From the NCBI GenBank assembly GCA_003024985.2, contig PXIH01S0025837.1: DNA of 15,186 nucleotides; one strand, written 5' to 3'. This document shows positions 8,586-15,186 of this stretch, piece by piece; the stretch's first letter is position 1, and each line of letters begins with the position of its first letter. Source of the stretch: Euperipatoides rowelli. Taxonomy: Eukaryota > Onychophora > Udeonychophora > Euonychophora > Peripatopsidae. The notes under the pieces are model-generated. The model searched no databases, was not told the origin of the DNA, and saw only the letters and a list, made by a program, of their open reading frames with translations. Both the position numbers and the translations under genes were made by a program.

Positions 8586-8915
8586 TCCGAGCGGTTTTCA
8601 AATCTACTAATTTTCTCTTTTCTTTTGTCAATAAATCATTTAATTCTTTCATAGGCAAACTAAGTTTGCAGAAAATCATTTGTTTCCCCGTCACAAATTA
8701 TCTAACTGACAATGCTAATGCAACTTCAAATTAAAAGTTAAGCAAGGAAGTCCTAAAGTTCCCATGTTGAATAATGACCATGAAAATAATTAGGTATAGA
8801 AACAGTCATATTGATCAATCTGCTAATGGATTGACTGACTCAACTCTTAAATTCCACTTAGCGCTGAATTGATTTTCCACGAGAGGAAAAACAATATCGT
8901 AGAACAAGAAAGACA

Positions 8916-8978
8916 ATGTTTGCTTTGAGGGCTTCACTTTATGGTAGAATCTCTCGTAAGCCACAGAGAAGTTTCTTA
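8916..8978 (+). CDS. Candidate first coding exon with a mitochondrial-presequence-like peptide
   Basis: ATG at 8916 opens a frame reading MFALRASLYGRISRKPQRSF and one further Leu. The peptide has six basic residues, no acidic ones, and Ser/Ala/Leu between them, as expected of an amphipathic mitochondrial targeting presequence. An acceptable A at -3 precedes the ATG (GACAATG). At 8979 the sequence GTATGAGT could act as a 5' splice donor in phase 0; if it is not used, the frame stops at 8982-8984 after 22 codons. The local GC is higher than the surrounding DNA. I cannot name the protein, and I could not find a downstream exon in this window. The alternative is a chance ORF near a transposon remnant. 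Confidence 0.22.
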
Positions 8979-9065
8979 GTATGAGTCAGGCGTGGATGGC
9001 CCAGGGGAGAAATGAGAAATTGCCCTATGGGCCTCTTGCTGCAGTATGTTTGGGCCCCGTTTAGA
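8979..9065. other. GC-rich remnant, probably transposon-derived
   Basis: It contains GGATGGCCCAGGGG, GCCCTATGGGCC (a perfect 12-bp palindrome at about 9022-9033) and GGGCCCC. This GGCCC-rich texture is common at decayed DNA-transposon ends in animals, but I cannot name a family and see no second end. Confidence 0.35.
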
Positions 9066-10620
9066 GACTTTAAATTACAGCTAACTACAGCCTATCACCC
9101 TAAAGTATATAATACTTTCTACATATGGAATTCCATAATATTTAAAAGCATAATGCTTAATTAGCAAGTATTGATATAAAAAAAATAATCACAAAAATTG
9201 TGTAAGAGTACTTGATGTCATTACATCTTATAATGCCATGCGTTTTAGTATAGCAGCCTTTCAAAAATTCAAAGATTTTGATCTTTGGCATTGAGTTTGG
9301 CATTTTATTTATCCCTTTACATAAATTAACTTTAAAACATAAAAAAGATTTTTGCCAATAATATTGTTGATTTATATTTTATAATAACTAAACTTTTTTA
9401 TTTATTATTAGAAAATAATAGAGAATATTGAAATCAGACAATATACATTAATAAGTATCGATTCCTAAATTCTGTATGCATTACTTATTTCTCACCTCAT
9501 CAAATCTAAGTGCTGCATGTTATGAATATTTTCTGGGATATTTGTATTTTGTACACATTTATTGATTGATTGATTGATTTGGATTAGAGCATAATTATTG
9601 ATTTCAATGAAAAAACAGTATTTGCAACAAAATAATTAAAGGCACTAAAATATGATCTGTTTAAATGTAAATGTTTCCCTAAAATAGATTCATTTGTGGT
9701 TGCTAAAATAACTTGATGTTGTTTTGGGAATGCTAAAATAGGAGCATTAATGTTTTGCTTATTGTAAACTATCTAGATAATGATACTAGGCCTAAAACCC
9801 TGTCTATTCCATGTAATGTATAGGTTAAAGATTTACATCTTAAACATTTTGTCTGTAAGACATACAATAGTTCTGATATAGCCTACTGAAGTTATGTCTT
9901 TCATCGGAAGTAATCAAATCAAAGTTAGATTTCTACAAGGTTATTTATTTTCCTACTTCTAATAGCAATAAAATAGTCTTTCAAAAACATTTAAAAATTT
10001 ATTGGCTAAATAGATGAAAGAAGACATAGCTAGAGATGAATTTATTAATTTATTTGGACAAAAATCCAGAATAATTTATATGAAACTAATAGTTATTGAT
10101 ACACATGAGATCAGTGATTATAATTTGAAAGTTTGAAAGTTTTTAGCAAACCTTTAGTGTTAATCCTACAAACAAAAGTGGAGTTTTTAAACTTATTTTT
10201 ATTTATTTTTCTAAAATTTGATTAACCAGAAATGATTTATATTCATAAAAATATTTTATTCTAAGAATTTGACTAGTTCTGAAGGACATAGAGATGCAAG
10301 TCCATAGATTTATTAGTTCCACAAAATAATTAAATGGAATATTATAGTGGCATTAATTCGAGATATTTCATTTAGATTATGTATTTGCAGCATCAACAAT
10401 GCAAAATAAAAATATTCCAATATCAGTGGCAAAGTTTGAAAGTAAATCATAAGACTAAGTCTATCTTTCAAAAGATATTTCGAAATATAACATATTACAT
10501 AATTTACTAATAACAAATTCAATTTGCCAAAAACGATTGGTACATGTAAAATATAATTCAACACATAGTAAAGAAATTTGGTTTAAGAATGCACTATCCT
10601 ACTTATCACAATTTAAAATT
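9066..10620. other. Long AT-rich noncoding stretch
   Basis: No gene supported. It includes a tetranucleotide repeat (ATTG, about four copies) at 9561-9577. The minus-strand frame at 10313-10564 is rich in Leu/Ile/Tyr from AT-rich DNA and looks like noise. Confidence 0.65.
9561..9577 (+). repeat. ATTG tetranucleotide microsatellite
   Basis: Four tandem copies of ATTG followed by ATTT. Confidence 0.85.
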
Positions 10621-10629
10621 TTGATATGT

Positions 10630-10782
10630 GTGGGGGAGGAAGCTGCCATCTTACCCCTATCTGTGCTCTGCTGTTGTCCCCTGTTGGGGTTCCATGACGA
10701 CCCAAGCACTTATGCTGAGACATGGCCTAAATTTATTCCCACCTCTTTGAACCCCTTGAATACAAGTCCAATCCTGGTATGA
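10630..10782. other. GC-rich island with open frames on both strands, unidentified
   Basis: About 150 bp at roughly 50% GC sits within DNA of about 25% GC. On the plus strand a frame open since 10537 (no ATG at its listed start) continues to a TGA at 10780-10782. In the island it encodes a Cys/Leu/Pro-rich stretch including VLCCCPLLGFHDDPSTYAET. On the minus strand, an acceptor-like CATACCAG ending at 10774 and a donor-like GTAAGA at 10654 would delimit a 119-nt exon. One frame of it is open to a TAG just before the donor and includes GVQRGGNKFRPCLSISAW. A short CCCC...GGGG hairpin lies near 10678-10689. I recognise neither peptide. It could be an exon or a transposon fragment. Confidence 0.4.
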
Positions 10783-12724
10783 GTAATTGAAAATTTTAAT
10801 TTATGGCAGCTATTCAATCAGCCTCCACCATAAATATTGCATTTTGAAAAGCACCAATAGCACATATATTACACATTTCTCACTCTATGGGATATTCAAT
10901 TTTGTTTGTTTATTGTAATTCTTAAATAAATTGATAAATTCTTTTTTTTTTATGATTGCAGTAGGTGTTATTGGCTAAAATTAAATCAAAATTTTAATTT
11001 TCAGAAGAAGAAAAAAATCAGCACTTAAAAAGTTCAGCCCTGAATAGAAATACAAAATAAAAATGAGCAAATGGTATTATTTAAATATTTATTTATTCAG
11101 GAGTTTTTATATTGAAAAGCAGACATATGTCAGATTCTGCCTAATTTGCCATATAAACTTGACAGCATTTATTGAAGACAAGGTGGCGAGACCTTATTAC
11201 TTATTACTTTGGTACAAAAATATAGAAAGACTACTAAGATCACACCTAGTTAACTTTTTAATTTCCCAAAAGATAACAAAAGCTTGATGGATGGAGTAAA
11301 GAAATAATGACCAAAAAAAAAAAAGGATTTAAAGTTTGTGTAGAATTAAAACAGACCATCTCTTACTGCATATGACACTAAGACTTTAGAAATAAAAGAA
11401 CTGTTAATACTTGAGCCTTATATTAAGGATTAAATAGAATTTGTTATTTATTGAATCAATGATGGAAATATGCAATCAGTATTTCCAGACCGTCTTGAAT
11501 GTTAATATTTATTGTATAAAGACTTAACTCTTTTCATGAGACAATTTGTCAACTTTTGACATTTTTTTTTTTTCAACAGCAGCAACATTAATTCACACCA
11601 TCAAATGAAAGGAACAAAATAACCTCATTAATTCATAATGACACATTATCATTTGAGTTTTGACAATGAAAAATTAAAAAAACTGGTATTAAACCACTCA
11701 TAATAAATTTCAGATTGAGACTAAAGGGGCTCAACTTTAATATAAAAGAATATGTTATGTGAATGAGAATGATTCTTAAATTCATTCAAAACTATACAAT
11801 ACCAAAAAATTTAAAAAATATAAACACTAATGTTGTTTAATCCCTCCAACTTCAGATACATACTTCAAATGCTACCTCAAACACCAGAGATGAACTAGCG
11901 TACATTTTCTAAAATGTCATTTTTTTTTTTTTTTGGTCTTCAAAATTAATTTAATTAGTTTGTCATTCTTTATTATAAATTTTCTTCGAAATTATTTCAT
12001 ATACACTTTGGTAGATAGCTGCTTTGTTAAAAAAAAATCTCCATATTCAGTGACATACCAGTGAATGTCTCATATTTATCTCTAAATCCAGAGATGTACA
12101 ATTTGTTAAATTGATGATAAAGATATATGGCTGGCTAATAATTACTATATATTTTAATAAACTTGTGTTGTTTGTTTTATAAAAATGTTACAAAGTATAT
12201 GAACCAATGCAGAGGGATTCAGAATTTGAATTCTCAAGTTTATCCCATTTTTTTTAACTAATTGTTTATATTTTGGTTTTTTCATGAAATCAAACAATTT
12301 ATAACTAAAATGCAAAGTTTATAATTATAAGAAATGTTGAACTTCTTTTGATATACGTATGCAATTCCTGTATATCCAAAGACATACATGCATATGCATT
12401 TTCAGTATATCCAAAGACTAGGACTGTCAGATTTGTTTTGAGGGAAAAAAAATGATTTTCACACAAAAATAGGGAAGAATTTCACAAAAAATAAGGAACA
12501 ACAAATAAATGATAATTTTTAATTCAAGTCATTACAATTTAAATCTTGATTTTAAAACCTTTCCTGAAATTTTATTGCAACACCAAATATGAAATATCGG
12601 AAATAAATACTAGAACATGTAAAATGTTTAAGTTTCCTTTAATTAAAATCAATAGATTTGCTAAATCACCTATTATAACAAGGCTAAAATATTAACTGGT
12701 TGACATTAATAACTGAAATAAATT
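10783..12724. other. Long AT-rich noncoding stretch
   Basis: No gene supported. An ATG frame of 74 codons at 11063-11287 lacks any familiar motif and is within chance expectation. A run of 15 T lies at about 11920-11934. A 14-bp direct repeat and a palindrome at 12370-12418 are listed separately. Confidence 0.6.
12370..12418 (+). repeat. 14-bp direct repeat flanking a perfect palindrome
   Basis: GTATATCCAAAGAC occurs at 12370-12383 and 12405-12418. Between the copies ATGCATATGCAT (12388-12399) is a perfect 12-bp palindrome. A related AAAGACATGCATACATATG word recurs at 13378-13396. Confidence 0.75.
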
Positions 12725-12895
12725 TTAATTTTGGGTTGTTTTATCGAACTTAATTTTTGATTTTGAATTTAAAACACTATTTTGTTTTGTGATGTAAGAA
12801 ATCTTTGTTGATCCATAAAGACGAACCTCCATCTTGTAGAACTTACCCAATGATGTGGTGATTCTCTAACTCCAATATTGGGCCAAGGGAATAAT
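12725..12895 (-). other. Island with donor-like site and small ATG frame
   Basis: On the minus strand GG/GTAAGT at about 12848-12841 is a full-consensus splice donor. Nine bases further on, CAAGATGG gives an ATG at 12832 in good context, opening a 35-codon frame to a TAA at 12727-12725 (start MEVRLYGSTKISYITKQN). CCCAAT...ATTGGG arms at about 12847-12884 can pair. GC is somewhat raised. The peptide is basic and unknown to me. A donor placed before, rather than after, the ATG makes a simple first-exon model unlikely unless the ATG is in an intron. It may be a transposon remnant. Confidence 0.15.
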
Positions 12896-13161
12896 TTATT
12901 TTATGAAGTATATATTATGTATTTCTTTAAAGAAATTAATAATAATAAACATTTATTTAATAATAGTAATAATATTTAATATTAGGAAATATCTTTACGT
13001 TATTAAAGACAATAAACTATAGGTCACATATAATTTGTTGTATAATAAAACCATTATTCTTCATCAGAACGCATTTTGATTTACTTCATAATTGTTTTAA
13101 CAATCCGCTAATGATTAATAGGTTTTCACGATCACTTGAAAAAAGAAAAACAATACACACC

Positions 13162-13272
13162 ATGGCTTTGGACTATGGAATTTATCTCATTGATGCTACA
13201 CAATTGCACATGGCACTATTGTGTTGCCAAGCTTTGAGACAAATCACTAGATCTATTGCTTTTACAATATAA
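13162..13272 (+). other. Small ATG frame with good start context, unidentified
   Basis: CACCATGG at 13158-13165 is an excellent vertebrate-style start context. The frame runs 36 codons to TAA at 13270-13272, beginning MALDYGIYLIDATQLHMALL. ACACAAT/ATTGTGT at 13198-13204 and 13218-13224 form a 7-bp inverted repeat within it. Local GC is higher than the flanks. No family recognised; chance is a fair explanation. Confidence 0.12.
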
Positions 13273-13616
13273 CTTATATACTTTTTTGGTTAAAAAAAGC
13301 GCATCAAAGATCAAATTACGAAAGGTGTATTTTAAGGTAAAAAAAATGTAAGAATACAAAAAAACGGAAACCATGCAAAGACATGCATACATATGAACTA
13401 CATTGCATAATGCGTTTTACTAAAAAATTTTCAGTTTCATATCATTTGAAAGATAGATAAGTTGTTTTTATATATAAAATTAAACTGTTATTAATAGAAA
13501 CACACAAAAAAAAATCTGGATATAAAGCAAGAGGATTTTTTTTTACTTGACTCGGAGTAGAAGGGGTTAAAGTAAAAAAATAAAATTGTGAATTGTCTCT
13601 ATTTGCCTTTTTTTAG
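13273..13616. other. AT-rich stretch without gene
   Basis: A runs and scattered stops. No recognised motif apart from the AAAGACATGCAT word at 13378, shared with 12378. Confidence 0.6.
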
Positions 13617-14238
13617 CACCACTCAAAAATTAGATCATCTCTTATTCCAATAAAAAAGGGTAAAAGAAACTGGTATAAAATACAACCACATTAATTTAAT
13701 TTTTTGTTGTCACAATACCTTTAAATAACTAAAAAAAAAAGATCCAGTAAAGTGTATATCAATGCTCAGTATTTTCAACATTATCAGCTAGATTTTATTT
13801 GCCCAAAAAAATGTAAGTTTAATTCATCAAATTTTATTATTTCATTTAAAAAAGTGTGAAAATCTAATGTTTATAAAAGAAGCTTGCTGACATCATGTTA
13901 GACAAAAATTAAAGCAAACCTCAGATGTTTGCTTTGATTTTTGTCTAGTGTGATGTCACAGGCCTTATATTTTTTTATTTATAAACATTAGTATAAAACT
14001 AAGATTTTTTCACACCTTTCTAAATGATATAAGAAATTTGATGAATCACATACAGTTTTGGCAATATAAAGTAAATTAACAAAGTTAAAAATACCATTAA
14101 TAATACAATATTACGCTGTAAATCTTAGCTTAAAGGTATACAATCATCAAAAAACAACTTTAGATATTTAAAATCAGATTTAAAAAAATGATACTCAATT
14201 ATGAACTATTTAGTTGTTATTCTAATTTCAAAGTGGTG
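13617..14238. repeat. Long foldback (inverted repeat) element
   Basis: The left arm, about 13617-13919, and right arm, about 13927-14238, are complementary with a 7-base loop (CTCAGAT). The inner 31 bp (13889-13919 with 13927-13957) match at 27 positions. Further out, matching blocks appear in the right order and at near-equal distance from the centre: AATGTTTATAAA, GTGTGAAAA, ATTCATCAAATTT, TTGCC.AAAA, ATACCTTTAAA, TTTTTTG.TG and CACCACT. Divergence rises outward, with small indels. No ORF lies within. This fits a foldback MITE or the two ends of a heavily deleted transposon. No target duplication could be assigned because the outer borders are blurred. A transcript across it would form a hairpin of about 300 bp. 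Confidence 0.8.
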
Positions 14239-14267
14239 AATTTGGTTGTTTTTTCTGGTCGCCATTC

Positions 14268-14388
14268 ATTTCCGCTTTGACATTTTGGTGTACAGGCCAA
14301 TGACGTAGATTTATGCCCAGCATACTCCATTTTGCCTGGTAAACACATGGTAAACATTCCAAATTTTTTATATTCTTTACTTCTCCAG
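14268..14388 (+). promoter_or_regulatory. Promoter-like stretch upstream of the THAP fragment
   Basis: A less AT-rich patch carries an ETS-like core (ATTTCCG at 14268-14274), a CCAAT box (14297-14301) and a CRE-like TGACGTAG directly overlapping it (14301-14308). A pyrimidine tract ending CTCCAG at 14383-14388 is a strong splice acceptor 7 bases before the THAP ATG. These could be the control region and 5' splice site of the ancestral THAP gene or transposon. All motifs are short, and function is inferred only from their clustering and position. Confidence 0.3.
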
Positions 14389-14394
14389 AGAAAT

Positions 14395-14580
14395 ATGCCT
14401 ATAAAGTGTGTGACTGTGGGATGCAGTAATAGTCAAAATCAGAAGAATCTTCACTTACACAAATTTCCTAACGATGATACAATAAGAAATAATTGTATAA
14501 AAAAATATTAAGAGTGCAGCTGGACCCAACAAAATACAACTTCTTATGTTCAAAATACACTCTACAGAGATAAGATTTTA
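14395..14580 (+). pseudogene. Broken THAP-type zinc-finger domain
   Basis: ATG at 14395 opens a frame beginning MPIKCVTVGCSNSQ and continuing LHLHKFPNDD.IRNNC before a TAA at 14509-14511. This is the N-terminal half of a THAP domain: start Met-Pro, Cys5 and Cys10 (the C-x4-C pair) and the FP motif at 24-25. The conserved Trp after it is Cys34 here. Beyond the stop, the same frame has the second conserved Trp (14521). The expected LCS.H pair appears one base out of frame as L-C-S-K-Y (Cys codon 14547-14549), with His replaced by Tyr. So there is one stop, one frameshift and two lost key residues. THAP domains bind DNA in P-element, Kolobok and other transposases and in host transcription factors. 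No downstream transposase core was found. It is a dead copy. Confidence 0.75.
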
Positions 14581-14625
14581 GCACATTTAGAGTAAATCAA
14601 AGTTCATAATTGTACTCACTATGGG

Positions 14626-14703
14626 CAAATTAGATGACAAATTTACATGGAGATCGGATTAAAATTAATAAAGTTCTAAGACCATAAAGAAACATAAATC
14701 AAC
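14626..14703 (+). repeat. Direct repeat, copy 1
   Basis: Begins CAAATTAGATGACA and contains GGAGATCGGATTAAAATTAA and AAGTTCT. It matches 14971-15049 in the same orientation along about 78 bp, with a few substitutions and short indels; similarity fades near the right edge. The spacing between copies is about 345 bp. Confidence 0.85.
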
Positions 14704-14774
14704 ACACGTAAGCGATGTTTGCACAATGGTGCTTTGAATCTCAGACCTACATTGTCATGCAGCCCAAAACAGCT

Positions 14775-14819
14775 AATCAGAGGTTGGCTTGCATTCAATC
14801 TGCAAGTCGACCTCTGATT
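14775..14819 (+). repeat. 19-bp hairpin between the direct repeats
   Basis: AATCAGAGGTTGGCTTGCA at 14775-14793 pairs with 14801-14819 around a 7-base loop (TTCAATC). The two differences both become G-U pairs in a plus-strand RNA, so the stem is continuous in that transcript. The less AT-rich composition stands out from the flanks. Confidence 0.8.
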
Positions 14820-14970
14820 GGATTTTCTTTTATTTGTTCATTTATGCTTTAATATTTAAGTTGGAGTTAGGTCAGTGTGCAGTTAAGGTTAGAGATTCCT
14901 TAATTTGTTATTATATTCATGTTGGAGTAATTGTACAGTTGTTGGTAGATCGCTTAATAGGCTTAATAGT
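14820..14970. other. Stretch between hairpin and second repeat, no credible gene
   Basis: A hydrophobic open frame (14789-14989) begins at a TTG inside the hairpin and ends inside the second repeat copy. It has no recognised motif and overlaps repeats, so I do not call it a gene. Confidence 0.55.
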
Positions 14971-15049
14971 CAAATTAGATGACATATAATTTACACGGAG
15001 ATCGGATTAAATTAATAAAGTTCTGAGATCAAACAGAAATGTAAACAAG
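14971..15049 (+). repeat. Direct repeat, copy 2
   Basis: Second copy of the repeat at 14626-14703. It has CACGGAGATCGG where copy 1 has CATGGAGATCGG, and a 2-3 base insertion near 14985. Confidence 0.85.
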
Positions 15050-15186
15050 TACTCATATTTCTTTAATTGAATTATACTAAAAATAGTTTCTATTTGATGT
15101 AAATCATTGTTTTAGATAGATAGAGAAACATTGGGTTCTCATAAATTTAGTAGTTGCTGCTAGTCAAAACATAGAAATAATAATAA
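15050..15186. other. AT-rich end of the window
   Basis: Nothing recognised. Confidence 0.5.

Noticed and set aside
10313-10564. 83-codon minus-strand frame
   Set aside because: It is hydrophobic because of AT-rich DNA, with no family signal.
11063-11287. 74-codon ATG open frame
   Set aside because: It has no recognisable motif, is rich in residues coded by AT codons, and lies within the length expected by chance in a 15-kb AT-rich window.
14789-14989. 66-codon hydrophobic frame
   Set aside because: It begins inside a hairpin arm and ends inside a repeat copy, and has no ATG start.
1-15186. CRISPR array, tRNA or rRNA genes
   Set aside because: No regularly spaced repeats, and no tRNA B-box or rRNA-like conserved stretch seen by eye on either strand.

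Overview
The window looks like AT-rich (by eye roughly 27-30% GC) nuclear DNA from an animal. No continuous bacterial-style gene runs through it. The signs are a THAP zinc-finger fragment, hAT transposons with 8-bp target duplications, long homopolymer A/T tracts, microsatellites and single ambiguous bases. An invertebrate, possibly a gastropod mollusc, is my guess from overall texture only; nothing in the sequence proves it. The window is best read as intergenic or intronic DNA filled with old transposon remains. No complete protein-coding gene could be supported.

Layout. Positions 1-700 are AT-rich, with a pogo/Tigger-like terminal fragment near 105-196, an AGAAAT microsatellite and a small 46-nt exon-like island. 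Positions 890-1280 hold a TATA-like box, a consensus splice donor and a weak open frame. Positions 1628-1831 carry a broken frame vaguely like a LINE endonuclease. Positions 1832-3710 are noncoding. Positions 3721-4437 are a complete non-autonomous hAT element with perfect 16-bp inverted ends and a perfect 8-bp target duplication. It still carries, on the minus strand, the last ~48 codons of a transposase. Positions 4446-7311 are AT-rich and nearly empty apart from a cluster of short palindromes. Positions 7320-8077 are a second complete hAT-type element of a different family, again with a perfect 8-bp duplication; it holds three of the window's five ambiguous bases.

Positions 8519-9065 hold a hairpin joined to a poly(T) run, then a short open frame that reads like a mitochondrial presequence exon (8916-8978), then a GC-rich remnant. 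Positions 10630-10782 are an unexplained island of about 50% GC. Positions 12725-12895 and 13162-13272 are two more small islands with well-placed ATGs. Positions 13617-14238 are a long, diverged foldback (inverted repeat) with arms of about 305-310 bp around a 7-base loop. Positions 14240-14580 hold a promoter-like stretch followed by a broken THAP domain. Positions 14626-15049 hold two direct repeats of about 78 bp flanking a tight hairpin.

How the parts relate. The two hAT elements are passive insertions that would need a transposase supplied from elsewhere. The foldback, promoter-like stretch, THAP fragment and direct repeats are adjacent and could be parts of one decayed DNA transposon or a dead THAP gene; this is inference. 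I found no convincing new biological system. The best leads are the foldback/THAP complex and the putative presequence exon.
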